From: DASYPQ01 sp041488095
Lineage (GTDB): Bacteria; Planctomycetota; UBA1135; GCA-002686595
Direction: 5' to 3'
DNA length: 39,150 nucleotides
NCBI GenBank assembly: GCA_041488095.1
Contig: JBGPOP010000042.1
Coordinates: 1-39,150, forward strand
In this document: one piece after another, positions 7,788 to 15,817 of the stretch
Numbering within the stretch: the first letter of the stretch is position 1
Layout: every line of letters begins with the position of its first letter
Notes under the pieces: generated by a model
Database searches by the model: none
Told to the model about the DNA's origin: nothing
What the model saw: only the letters and a program-made list of their open reading frames with translations
Position numbers and translations under genes: made by a program

Positions 7788-9380
7788 ATGAAACAGCTCT
7801 CCGTCCTGTCGCTTCTCTGCGGCGTCCTGCCGCTCGCTTCCGCGCCCGGCGACTGGACCGCCCTCCCGACTCCGAGGCTGTGCGAGCCGCGTGCAGCCGA
7901 GACGCACCCCGCGCCGCTCTCGAGCGGCAGCCACCTCCTGTCCCCGAGCGAAAGGCTTCCGGTGCGCGGGACTGCATCGACGGCGCGCCTGCCCATGCCG
8001 ACGCTCGTCAAGATTCTCGAGGACGATGTCCGCGGGCGCGGCGGCCGGATCGAGTTCTTCAAGAGCTCCTCGGAGCTCCTCGCCCGCGGAGACCCCGCGG
8101 CGCTCGAGGCAGCACGCGCGCGCATCGGAGAGCTGGAGCGCGCCATGGAGACGCTCTCGATCGATCTCGAGGTCGACCTCGCGGGCAGCCCATCCGGTGG
8201 CACGGGCGCTGGCAAGGGTGCGGTCGAGCGCTGGACGGCCAAGCGGCGCACGCTCTCCGGCGAGGAGACCTTCTTCGGCCAGCGGAAGACCAGCACCTTC
8301 GTGATGAGCTTCGACGTGGAGGTCGCCGCCGACAGCGGCATCGCCGCTCCCGTCCTCGGGACAGCGGCCTTCGGACGAACGCTGCACGTGCGCGCGGCGC
8401 GCGTCGACGCCGGCAAGCGCGTTCATCTCGAGGGCCTGCTCGACCTTTCCGAGCTCTCGGGCGTCGAGCGTTTCGACCCCGAGACGCCCGACCTCGGCGT
8501 GATCCAGGAGCCCGCGCTCGATTTCGTGCAGATCGCCTTTGCCGGAGTCGTCGACTCGGGCGGCACGCTCGAGGTGGAGGTCGCGGGCGCGCCCCTGTCC
8601 CGGCCGGATTGGAAGCTCACCGTGCGCGCGAGCACCCACGCCGACGACCCCTCTCCCAAGGACGGGGTCCTCGACGTGCTCGACCTCGCCTTCCTGGCCT
8701 CCGACCCGGTGTCGCTGCCCGTCGCCGGGCCGGGCGCCGAGCTCGAGAACCAGGCTCCCTTCGTCCAGCCGCCTCACCTGCCGGCGGCGATCCCCCCCTC
8801 GGCGATCGCCGCCGCCCTGGACGCGCGCGCCGGAGACGGCTCGGCCCCGCGGCCGTCGACCTGGTGGAGCGACGACCTTCTGATCCTCCAGCGTTCGGAC
8901 ACGCAGGCGCGCGCCGAGGCGCGGTCCCTGGTCGCCGCCGCCGAAACCGCGCGCCTGTCGACGTGCAGGATCGAGGCGCGCCGCGGCACCCTGTCCGCGC
9001 GCTTTCCTGCCTGCGCCGGCTCGCCGGCGCGATGGCTGGCGGGACGCGAGCGCACCGCGCTGGTCGGCTACCGCGCCGAGATCGCTCCGCAGACCTGGAT
9101 GGCGGCCCCCGACGTGCAGAAGGCCTTCGACGGGCTCGCGCTCGCGGTCGAGGCGCTTCCGGGAGCCGCGCAGTGCTCGCTGTGGATCGCCGAGAGCGCC
9201 GCTGGATCCGTCGTCGCACGCGCTGACGCGCAGCTCGGCAAGCTGCAGCTCCTCTCGCGCGGACTGCGCGCCGAGCGGGCGCGACTCGCGACCGGCGAGC
9301 CCGAGCGGGCGCTGGCCGGGCTCCCCGCCGGGGATGCAGGCGCTCCCGATGCGGTGATCCTGCGCTGCCTCGCCCCCTGA
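7788..9380 (+). CDS. Exported protein of unknown function
   Basis: Not recognised. The 530-residue product starts MKQLSVLSLLCGVLPLASA, a clear Sec signal peptide with probable cleavage after ASA. It should be periplasmic or surface-located. I chose this Met because an in-frame Met 36 bases upstream would put charged and Pro-rich residues before the signal peptide. The mature part mixes amphipathic helices with acidic beta-rich stretches (residues about 80-330 include repeated ID/VD-E strand patterns). A helical region follows near the end (ARAEARSLVAAAETARLS). There is no transmembrane segment, catalytic signature or PEP-CTERM tail. It lies alone, divergent from the GGDEF gene and 118 bases before rpoN, which is too far to claim an operon. 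Confidence 0.7.
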   Translation: MKQLSVLSLLCGVLPLASAPGDWTALPTPRLCEPRAAETHPAPLSSGSHLLSPSERLPVRGTASTARLPMPTLVKILEDDVRGRGGRIEFFKSSSELLARGDPAALEAARARIGELERAMETLSIDLEVDLAGSPSGGTGAGKGAVERWTAKRRTLSGEETFFGQRKTSTFVMSFDVEVAADSGIAAPVLGTAAFGRTLHVRAARVDAGKRVHLEGLLDLSELSGVERFDPETPDLGVIQEPALDFVQIAFAGVVDSGGTLEVEVAGAPLSRPDWKLTVRASTHADDPSPKDGVLDVLDLAFLASDPVSLPVAGPGAELENQAPFVQPPHLPAAIPPSAIAAALDARAGDGSAPRPSTWWSDDLLILQRSDTQARAEARSLVAAAETARLSTCRIEARRGTLSARFPACAGSPARWLAGRERTALVGYRAEIAPQTWMAAPDVQKAFDGLALAVEALPGAAQCSLWIAESAAGSVVARADAQLGKLQLLSRGLRAERARLATGEPERALAGLPAGDAGAPDAVILRCLAP

Positions 9381-9426
9381 CCGCGACTCGCGGAATCCGC
9401 GCGAGAATCCGGCGCGGCTCTGCCCC

Positions 9427-9432
9427 TATACT
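9427..9432 (+). promoter_or_regulatory. Possible -10 element for rpoN
   Basis: TATACT sits 67 bases before the rpoN GTG within the 118-base gap. It is one base from TATAAT, but no convincing -35 hexamer is at the right distance. Confidence 0.35.
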
Positions 9433-9498
9433 GGATCGTGGCTCCGCTCCCGGCTACAGGGGGAGCTCCGCACCCGACGAAGGAATGGACGACCGCAC

Positions 9499-11019
9499 GT
9501 GAAGCTCGGCCTCTCTCAATCCGCGCGCCTGGAACAGCGGCTCATCCAATCGCCGCAGATGATCCAGGCGATGCAGATCCTCCAGCTCTCGGGGCTGGAT
9601 CTGCTCGATCGGATCCAGCAGGAGCTCGTGGAGAACCCCTTCCTGGAAGTCGAGGAAGGCAAGGAGAACGCGCCCGCCCCCGGAGCGATCCCGGGAGGAA
9701 CGGAGGGCGAAGCCGCCGGCGCGACCGCCGAGCGCCCCGAGAGCGCTCCCGAGCCCGCCGTCGACAGCCTGGCCGAAGAGCTGGAGCGGCTGGAACGCGA
9801 CTCCTCCGACGGCTGGACGCGCCGCAGCTCGGACGGCGAGGAGGGCGACCGGAAGCTCGAGGCGATGGCGAACACGCCCGACGCCGAGAAGTCGCTCGCC
9901 GAAGCGCTCATGGAGGAGCTCGCCTTCCTCGATCTCGATCCGCGCTCGAAGATCATCGCCGAGTTCATCGTCTGGTCGCTCGACGAGCGCGGGTACCTGA
10001 CCCAGACCCTCGAGGAGATCGCCGCGGAGGTCGAAGCCGAGGAGCGCACCCCCGGCGAGGACGGGAAGCCCCCCGTCCGCGACCCGGCCGCGCCGCCGGT
10101 CACCCCCGCCGAGGTGGCCGCGGTGCTGGAGAGGGTGCGGGGCATCTCGCACCCGGCGATCGGCGCGCGCGACCTCAAGGAGTGCCTGCGCCTGCAGATC
10201 GCCGCGCTGGGACTCGAGAACCCGCTGCTCGTCGCGATCGTCGAGAGCCACCTCGAGGACCTGGAGCAGAACCGCCTGCCCCGGATCGCGAAGAGCACGG
10301 GCAAGCCGATCGATGCGGTGAAGCAGGCGGTGGCGCTGCTCAAGACCCTCGATCCCCATCCCGGAGCGGGCTACGGCGAGACCCAGGTGCAGGCGATCAC
10401 GCCCGACGTCGTGGTCGAGGAGCAGGATGGCGAGTACGAGGTGCGCCTGGAGCGCCAGCGGGTCCCGCGCCTCTCGCTGTCGCCGGCCTACCGCGAGTTC
10501 CTGCGCCAGGCCAAGAAGGGCGACGGCGTGCGCGAGTGGGTCAAGAAGCGCGTCGAGGCCGCGCGCTGGTTCATCGAGGCCCTGCACCAGCGGCAGAGCA
10601 CGCTCCTGAAGATCGCGCAGGTGATCTTCGTGCGGCAGAAGGGCTTCCTCGAGCGCGGGGTGGCCGGGTTCCAGCCGCTGCGCATGCAGGAGGTCGCCGA
10701 CGAGGTGCGCGTGCACATCTCGACGGTCAGCCGGGCGGTCGCGGGGAAGTACGCGCAGACGCCGCGCGGGATCTATCCGCTCAAGTACTTCTTCGCGGGA
10801 GGAACGCAGAAGGCGACCGGCGAGGTGGCGAGCCAGGTCAGCATCAAGCAGCGCATCGCCGACCTGGTGTCGGGCGAGAACGCCGACCGTCCGCTCTCCG
10901 ACGACGAGCTGGCGAAGCTGCTCGAGGAGCGGGACCACGTGCGCATCGCGCGCCGGACGGTGACGAAGTACAGGAAGGCGCTGTCGATCCCGTCCTCGAA
11001 CCAGCGGCGGAAGTTCTGA
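9499..11019 (+). CDS. rpoN: RNA polymerase sigma-54 factor
   Basis: RpoN directs core polymerase to -24/-12 promoters and needs AAA+ activators. The 506-residue product has all three regions. The N-terminal activator-contact region is LSQSARLEQRLIQSPQMIQA and following. An acidic, Ser/Glu-rich region II runs from about 50 to 130, longer and more acidic than in enterics. The core-binding and DNA-binding part ends in the RpoN box ARRTVTKYRKALSIPSS at about 480-500, just before the stop. GTG at 9499 is used because it begins the conserved MKLGLSQ-type N-terminus; a nearby ATG at 9485 is out of frame. An AAGGA lies 14 bases upstream, rather far. Two sigma-54 activators are encoded in this same window (5675-7057 and 23575-25149). 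Confidence 0.97.
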   Translation: MKLGLSQSARLEQRLIQSPQMIQAMQILQLSGLDLLDRIQQELVENPFLEVEEGKENAPAPGAIPGGTEGEAAGATAERPESAPEPAVDSLAEELERLERDSSDGWTRRSSDGEEGDRKLEAMANTPDAEKSLAEALMEELAFLDLDPRSKIIAEFIVWSLDERGYLTQTLEEIAAEVEAEERTPGEDGKPPVRDPAAPPVTPAEVAAVLERVRGISHPAIGARDLKECLRLQIAALGLENPLLVAIVESHLEDLEQNRLPRIAKSTGKPIDAVKQAVALLKTLDPHPGAGYGETQVQAITPDVVVEEQDGEYEVRLERQRVPRLSLSPAYREFLRQAKKGDGVREWVKKRVEAARWFIEALHQRQSTLLKIAQVIFVRQKGFLERGVAGFQPLRMQEVADEVRVHISTVSRAVAGKYAQTPRGIYPLKYFFAGGTQKATGEVASQVSIKQRIADLVSGENADRPLSDDELAKLLEERDHVRIARRTVTKYRKALSIPSSNQRRKF

Positions 11020-11043
11020 GGCAGGCCCCGACTGGGCGGGAAT

Positions 11044-11259
11044 CTAGGCGCGCGTGACGCGCCGGCGCTTCGGCTGCGGGACGGCCATGCCCGCCTCGCG
11101 CGCTACCTCGATCCACAGCTGGATGGCCTCCTCCACTTGGGCCAGCGCCTTCGCTCGCGATCGCCCGTGGGCCATGCAGCCGGGGAGATCGGGCACTTCC
11201 GCGATGAAGACGCGGTCTTCCCTGCTCCAATGCAGGACGATGTCGTACTTGTCTTTCAC
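11044..11259 (-). CDS. hicB: HicB-family antitoxin (short form)
   Basis: A 71-residue protein with the HicB fold: YDIVLHWSREDRVFIAEVPD then LPGCMAHGRSRAKAL and EAIQLWIEVAREAG. It ends PQPKRRRVTRA, with no attached helix-turn-helix or ribbon-helix-helix domain, so it is the short class that neutralises HicA by covering its active site. The GTG start overlaps the hicA stop by four bases (GTGA), which couples the two. The gene lies 24 bases from the end of rpoN on the opposite strand. Assignment is firm by family pattern and by pairing with hicA. Confidence 0.88.
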   Translation of the reverse strand: MKDKYDIVLHWSREDRVFIAEVPDLPGCMAHGRSRAKALAQVEEAIQLWIEVAREAGMAVPQPKRRRVTRA

Positions 11260-11510
11260 CGGTCCGATCCCAGGCCGTGTCTCCGGAGAATCTCCCTCAC
11301 CTGACGGACTTGATAGGCCTTGGCCTGATGTCCCTCGCGTTGCAAGTTGATCATATCGCGGATCCCCGACCGCTCGAAGAGATGGTGGCTGCCCCGGATG
11401 CGCTCCTCGAAGCCGAGCCGCAAGAGGAGGTTTCTGAGGCCCAAGAAAGGGATGTTGGCGTCCGAGCTCCCGCTCAGGACTTGCGCCAACAGCTTCTTGT
11501 ACCGATCCAA
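11256..11510 (-). CDS. hicA: HicA-family mRNA interferase toxin
   Basis: HicA toxins bind and cleave mRNA through a double-stranded-RNA-binding-like fold with one catalytic His. This 84-residue protein contains GLRNLLLRLGFEERIRGSHH, with the expected GSHH His near residue 42, then MINLQREGHQAKAYQVRQV. A TTG at 11510 is chosen as start because the protein then begins LDRYKKLLAQVLSGSSDANI, where relatives normally begin MDxYxKLL; the codons further upstream offer no ATG, and the nearest Val is GTT. The rare start and a weak ribosome site would keep toxin output low. The toxin is upstream of the antitoxin, the usual hicAB order. Confidence 0.83.
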   Translation of the reverse strand: MDRYKKLLAQVLSGSSDANIPFLGLRNLLLRLGFEERIRGSHHLFERSGIRDMINLQREGHQAKAYQVRQVREILRRHGLGSDR

Positions 11511-11737
11511 CGTCCGTAGCTCGCTCCGAACGAGAGACAGGACGGCCCGGGGACGGTTGCCACTGCGATCGGGAAAGGTCCTGGAAAGTGGAGCTCGCAT
11601 GCCGGGCCGGTCTCGACGGACCCGACGAGATCGACCTCGAATCGGCACTGGAGGTTTCAGAGGATTCCGCACGATCCTGGCACAACTCGATTGAGGGGGA
11701 TCGCGTTCGGGCTTGTCCACGTTCCTCCTGATGCCTT

Positions 11738-11760
11738 GACACGGGTTCCGCGGCCGTGTC
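11738..11760. repeat. Inverted repeat overlapping a TTGACA hexamer upstream of a glycosyltransferase gene
   Basis: GACACGG (11738-11744) and CCGTGTC (11754-11760) form a perfect 7-bp inverted repeat with a nine-base spacer. The left arm overlaps TTGACA (11736-11741), a perfect -35 hexamer on the + strand. A matching -10 at 16-18 bases is not seen; TATCCC at 11764 is too far. It could be an operator or a hairpin in the leader of the gene at 11802. Confidence 0.35.
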
Positions 11761-11801
11761 CGGATATCCCACGTGGCGCGGCCCTCCAGGACCCGAGGCA
11801 A

Positions 11802-13430
11802 GTGAAGACTACGCAGGGCGGATTTCGCGGGCCGGCGATCCCGCTGATCGTCGCCCTTCTGTGCCTCGCGCCGTTCCTCGGCAAGGCCTTCCACGTCGAC
11901 GACCCGCTGTTCCTGTGGGCCGCCCGGCAGATCCACCAGCGGCCGTTCGACTTCTACGGGTTCGCGGTGAACTGGTCCGGGGTCGAGGAGCCGATGGCGG
12001 ACGTGAGCAAGAACCCGCCGGGCGCGGCCTACTACCTGGCTCTGGCCGCGGCGGTCGTCGGATGGAGCGAGCGCGCCTTGCACCTGGCGTTCCTGGTCCC
12101 GGCACTCCTGGCTGTGCTCGGGACGTGGCGACTCGCCCGGCGCATGTGCGCGAGGCCGGCGCTCGCCACGCTCGCCGCGATCCTGACGCCGGCCTTCGTC
12201 GTCTCGGCGACGAACGTCATGTGCGACCTGCCGATGCTCGCGCTGTGGGTGTGGTCGCTCGCGCTCTGGATCGAGGGGATGGAGGACGGAGGGCGGTGGC
12301 GGCTCTTCTTCGCGGCGGTGCTGGTCGCAGCCTGCGCGCTGACCAAGTACTTCGGCCTCGCGCTCCTGCCGCTCGTGTGCCTGTACTCGCTCGCCCGCGA
12401 GCGCAAGACGGGCCGCTGGGCGCTCTACCTTCTGCTCCCGCTCTCCGTGTGGACCGGCTACCACCTGCTGTCCGCGTCGCTGTACGGACGAGGGCTCTTC
12501 TCGGAAGCAGCCTCGTACGCGACCCAAAGGAGCTGGAGCCGGGGCTTCCCGCCGGTCGCCGCGCGCGCGCTGGCCGGGCTGACGTTCGCCGGCGGAGGCG
12601 TGGTGACCGCGCTCTTCCTCGCCCCGCTAGTCTGGTCGCGACGGACGATCGTCGTCGCGACGCTCTTGGCGTTCGCCGTGGTGTTCGGGCTCTCGAGGTC
12701 AGGATCCCTGTCCGCAGAGATCCAGGTCCAGAGGGCGATCATGGCCCTCGGAGGCGCGAGCCTCCTCGGTCTCGCCGCGGCGGACCTCCGCAGGGAACGC
12801 GACGCCCATTCGCTTCTCTTGGCGGCTTGGGTCGCCGGGACGTTCGTCTTCGCGGCGTTCGTCAACTGGACGGTGAACGTCCGCAGCATCCTCCCGCTCG
12901 CACCTGCCGCCGGAATCCTGCTCGCGCGGCGTCTCGATGCGCGCGAGGTGCAGTCCGGGGCCGGAGGGCGGACACTCGTCGGCACCTGGAAAGTGGCCCT
13001 GCCCCTCATCCTCGCGACGATCACCAGCATGGCGGTGGCATGGGCCGACTCCACATGGGCGGGCTCCGCCCGGGATGCAGCGGACCGAGTGAAGGCTGCC
13101 GTCGGCGACCGGACGACCCGGATCTGGTTCGAGGGTCACTGGGGATTCCAGTACTACATGCAGGCCCACGGGTACGTGCCTCTGGACTTGCAGTCGTCCG
13201 CGCCGAAGCACGGCGAGATCGTGGTGATCCCGCAGAACAACTCCGGCGCGATGCCGCTGCGCGACGGCGTCGCGGAACCAGCCGGGCGGATCGAGGTCGG
13301 CGGCCCGCGGCATCTCGCCACGATGAGCCACGCGATCGGCGCGGGGTTCTACGCCGACGTGTGGGGTCCGCTGCCGTTCGCGGTGGGGTCGGTTCCACCG
13401 GAGATGTACTACCTGTTTCGGGCGCGCTAG
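11802..13430 (+). CDS. GT39-like membrane glycosyltransferase
   Basis: A 542-residue polytopic protein of the GT-C superfamily (glycosyltransferase 39/ArnT-like). It has about ten hydrophobic segments: the first starts at residue 12 (IPLIVALLCLAPFLG), and others include LALAAAVVGW, LFFAAVLVAACAL, LYLLLPLSVW and LILATITSMAVAW. After helix 1 comes FHVDDPLFLW, the acidic pair expected in the first periplasmic loop where these enzymes bind polyprenyl-phosphate sugar. The C-terminal soluble part (residues about 435-542) ends abruptly. Likely role: transfer of a sugar from a lipid-phosphate donor onto a protein or glycan at the outer face of the inner membrane. GTG at 11802 is preceded by GAGG five bases upstream, better than the further ATG. 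It stands alone between hicAB and an intergenic repeat. Confidence 0.75.
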   Translation: MKTTQGGFRGPAIPLIVALLCLAPFLGKAFHVDDPLFLWAARQIHQRPFDFYGFAVNWSGVEEPMADVSKNPPGAAYYLALAAAVVGWSERALHLAFLVPALLAVLGTWRLARRMCARPALATLAAILTPAFVVSATNVMCDLPMLALWVWSLALWIEGMEDGGRWRLFFAAVLVAACALTKYFGLALLPLVCLYSLARERKTGRWALYLLLPLSVWTGYHLLSASLYGRGLFSEAASYATQRSWSRGFPPVAARALAGLTFAGGGVVTALFLAPLVWSRRTIVVATLLAFAVVFGLSRSGSLSAEIQVQRAIMALGGASLLGLAAADLRRERDAHSLLLAAWVAGTFVFAAFVNWTVNVRSILPLAPAAGILLARRLDAREVQSGAGGRTLVGTWKVALPLILATITSMAVAWADSTWAGSARDAADRVKAAVGDRTTRIWFEGHWGFQYYMQAHGYVPLDLQSSAPKHGEIVVIPQNNSGAMPLRDGVAEPAGRIEVGGPRHLATMSHAIGAGFYADVWGPLPFAVGSVPPEMYYLFRAR

Positions 13431-13445
13431 GTCGGAACGGAAGGG

Positions 13446-13516
13446 TGGCATCAGCTGCTGCCTGGGGAAACCGTGTAGGCGATCTGAACCTTCCCCAACA
13501 ACAGGGGCTGATGCCA
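13446..13516. repeat. 71-base imperfect inverted repeat (large hairpin)
   Basis: The outer arms TGGCATCAGC (13446-13455) and GCTGATGCCA (13507-13516) are perfectly complementary. After an imperfect stretch, inner arms GGGGAA (13464-13469) and TTCCCC (13491-13496) pair around a 21-base loop. It starts 15 bases after the glycosyltransferase stop and ends 37 bases before a small orphan gene. No T-run follows on either side, so it is not a standard intrinsic terminator. It may be a miniature mobile repeat, a structured RNA, or joined ends of a lost element. Confidence 0.6.
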
Positions 13517-13553
13517 TCGATGCATTGCGGGCTAGAATTCGGCCAGGCCGCTG

Positions 13554-13970
13554 ATGCCGAGCGTCATGCAGGTCTGTCCAATACAAATTCGGCAGACGGG
13601 GGAACGATTGGCGCGAAGAGAGAAGCAGCTTGAGACGCTGTCGGCCATGGAGAAGGAACTCCGCGGACGGCTGATGATCGAATTGGAACGGGTGGCCAAA
13701 GGGGAGAACTCGCTGTTCTTCGTGACCCGGGGGTTCAATCCACACGGCCTCCCCGAGCACATGCTGCCGGCTGTCTCTCGAGAACTCTCTGAGCTGGCCT
13801 CCAAGTGTCTCGATCTTGCCGACTCACTCGGTGAGGCAGGTGGCGCACCCGTTTCATCCGTCCTGCATCGATATCTCGGACGGGCGAGCAACCTTGCCGA
13901 CCATCACCGGCCTGGAGCCGCCCGTTTGGCGCGAGAGCTGCTCGCGGACTTGCGCACTCTCGAGGCATAG
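13554..13970 (+). CDS. Small hypothetical coiled-coil protein
   Basis: Not recognised. The 138-residue product is soluble and mainly helical. Residues 12-50 are a charged, heptad-like stretch (RLARREKQLETLSAMEKELR, then LMIELERVAKGE) and 75-138 are again helical (ELSELASKCLDLADSL; ARLARELLADLRTLEA). A central segment, SLFFVTRGFNPHGLPEHMLP, may be a turn or binding loop. ATG at 13554 or 13566 are both possible. Codon use and base composition are less GC-rich than in flanking genes (for example several AAT, ATA and TTG codons), consistent with recent arrival. It lies directly after the large inverted repeat. It could be a shadow frame, but the amino-acid composition looks like a real protein. 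Confidence 0.45.
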   Translation: MPSVMQVCPIQIRQTGERLARREKQLETLSAMEKELRGRLMIELERVAKGENSLFFVTRGFNPHGLPEHMLPAVSRELSELASKCLDLADSLGEAGGAPVSSVLHRYLGRASNLADHHRPGAARLARELLADLRTLEA

Positions 13971-13999
13971 TCGCTGCCGAACCCGCCGTTGCAGCGGAA

Positions 14000-14025
14000 G
14001 CCGCGCTTGCTCAGCAAGTTGCGGC
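14000..14025. repeat. Short hairpin downstream of the orphan gene
   Basis: GCCGC-G-CTTG / CAAG-TT-GCGGC around the loop CTCAG gives a compact hairpin 30 bases after the stop at 13970. No T-tract follows, so terminator function is possible but unproven. The rest of the 13971-14117 gap shows no gene I can support. Confidence 0.35.
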
Positions 14026-14117
14026 ATCGGCAATGTTCAGACAAGGCGAACTTCTGAGAGGGATAGAAGCGCGAGCCTCGTATCTGTCACTAACCGTTAT
14101 TCGAGCACACCCTTGCC

Positions 14118-15704
14118 CTACGGAAGAATCCGAAACACCACCTCGCCCTGGGTCTCGAAGCCGAGTTCAAACCCCGGATCCGTGCGCAGATAGCCCGATA
14201 GCCGCGGCGCACGAGCCTTCTGGACGACCAACCAACGCGCGCGGAACCGCCGGACGAGCGCGTCGTGGAGCGGCAGCAGATCCCCGCGGTCTTGCACCGG
14301 CGCATCGCTCACGAACCCGCGGCCCTCCCGGACGATCAACCCGTCCGTCTCGAGCTCCTGGCAGATCCAGTACAGCCCGGGGTCGTAGGCGTAGAGGAAG
14401 ATCGGATCGTGCCCGGACACGTAGTAGCTCGCCGGATTCCAGTAGAAGAGGTGCGCGAACGTGTCCCAGTGCACGTTGAACACGACGTCGCCCGGCGCGG
14501 CGTGCTCGCGCAGCCACAGCGCCGGCTCTCGCATGCGCTCCGGGCCGACGATTTCGGCCGCCTGGAGGTAGGTCCGGTAGCGCTCGACGCTCCGGATCGG
14601 CGCGATGGCGGCGGCCAGGAAGAGCGGCGCGAGCAGCGCCGAGCGCGCGCTCCACTGGCGCTGCAGGACCTCGTCGATCCGCGGACTCGCCGCGCACGCG
14701 GCCAGGATCGTCGCGAAACCGACGCAGAGGTCGTTGGCGCGCCGCGCGACCGTGAAGCACATCGCGAAGAACAGAGCGCACAGGGCGAGGCTGCTCCAGG
14801 CGGCGACACCTCTGCGGACCTCCTTCTCCCCGCGCGCCTTCGAAACCAGCAGGAGCACGGCGGCCGCCGCCGCGAGCGCGGTCGCAGGCACGAGCTGGTC
14901 GGTGAAGTGACGCCACTCGAAGGGCTTCAGCTCCCTTCCGACCTCCAGGGGGACGGACGCGCCCCTCTTCGCGAGCCAGGTCAGGATCTGGATGGACGCC
15001 AGCCGGATCCCGCCGAGGGGATGGGGTCGGAGGAGCGCTCCCGCGAAGAGCCCGAAGCCGAGGAACGCCCCCGGGAGCCACGGCACGGAGCGCTTGCGGG
15101 CGCGCCGAGCGAGCGAGATCACGATCCAGACCAGCACCGGGATCCAGGCCAGCGTGATGTGGATCCAGGCGAGGCCAGCCGCGAGCGCGAGGATCCCCCA
15201 TCTCGGCGACCTCTCCTCGCACAGGAGCGCGAAGAGGAGGAGCGCGATCCCGAGCGACAACGGGTGCGGCCTCATCATCGTCAGCCGGTACAGCGAGTCG
15301 GCCGTGGCGAAGGCGAACACGAGCGTCCACACGAGCGGCCAGCGGACCTCCAGGCGCGCCAGCGCGCCCCAAACGAGCATCAGGCAGCCCAGGGTGACGA
15401 GGAAGCCCGCGACCCGGATGCCATCGAGCAGATCCGGCGTGAGCGTGAACGGGATCAGCAGGACGTGGAAGCCGTACCACAGGTCCGAGGACTCGCGGTG
15501 GATCGCCGAGAACTGTGCCCAGGGAAAGTCGCTCTGCCAGAGTCCCTGCGTCCGGTAGATCCACGCGTGACGGATGTGGTAGAGGCTGTCGGGGTCCGTG
15601 AAGCTCGGGATCCGGGGGTGGAGCCAGAGCGCGACCCCCGAAAGGACGAGGAGCGCGAGGAGCGCCCGCGTCGACGGCTTCGCTGCGCTCGTATCGACGT
15701 GCAC
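14118..15704 (-). CDS. Membrane glycosyltransferase-like protein of the GT-C type (STT3-like N-terminus)
   Basis: A 528-residue protein with about ten transmembrane helices and a soluble C-terminal third. After helix 1 (LLALLVLSGVALWL) comes FTDPDSLYHIRHAWIYR. This closely resembles the first periplasmic loop of STT3/PglB/AglB oligosaccharyltransferases, whose DxD acidic motif binds the metal and lipid-linked sugar. Further helices follow (for example LVTLGCLMLVWGAL, WGILALAAGLAWIHITL). The C-terminal part has aromatic strands (VVFNVHWDTFAHLFYW). I see no WWDYG motif, so a true oligosaccharyltransferase is doubtful. A lipid-linked sugar transferase acting outside the inner membrane is the safer call. 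ATG at 15704 precedes the first helix. It is divergent from efp, with a 113-base shared gap. Confidence 0.65.
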   Translation of the reverse strand: MHVDTSAAKPSTRALLALLVLSGVALWLHPRIPSFTDPDSLYHIRHAWIYRTQGLWQSDFPWAQFSAIHRESSDLWYGFHVLLIPFTLTPDLLDGIRVAGFLVTLGCLMLVWGALARLEVRWPLVWTLVFAFATADSLYRLTMMRPHPLSLGIALLLFALLCEERSPRWGILALAAGLAWIHITLAWIPVLVWIVISLARRARKRSVPWLPGAFLGFGLFAGALLRPHPLGGIRLASIQILTWLAKRGASVPLEVGRELKPFEWRHFTDQLVPATALAAAAAVLLLVSKARGEKEVRRGVAAWSSLALCALFFAMCFTVARRANDLCVGFATILAACAASPRIDEVLQRQWSARSALLAPLFLAAAIAPIRSVERYRTYLQAAEIVGPERMREPALWLREHAAPGDVVFNVHWDTFAHLFYWNPASYYVSGHDPIFLYAYDPGLYWICQELETDGLIVREGRGFVSDAPVQDRGDLLPLHDALVRRFRARWLVVQKARAPRLSGYLRTDPGFELGFETQGEVVFRILP

Positions 15705-15760
15705 GCGCGAATCCTACCGCTCCGAGGAGAGGGATGAGGATGGGATCGCGCGCCCGGGCG

Positions 15761-15769
15761 TGCTATCCT
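15761..15769 (+). promoter_or_regulatory. Possible extended -10 promoter element for efp
   Basis: TGCTATCCT matches the extended -10 form TGnTAnnnT and lies 48 bases before the efp ATG. An extended -10 does not need a strong -35, and none is seen. Confidence 0.45.
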
Positions 15770-15817
15770 CCCGGGCTTCCTGCGCCCGACGCAGAGTCTT
15801 CCGGCCACCATCCTGCC

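Noticed and set aside
14033..14118. Protein-like stretch containing MFRQGELLRGIEARASYL
   Set aside because: Looks like coding sequence for about 30 residues, but upstream of it there is no start or family signal and downstream it is antisense to the membrane glycosyltransferase gene. Could be a gene remnant; not enough to annotate.
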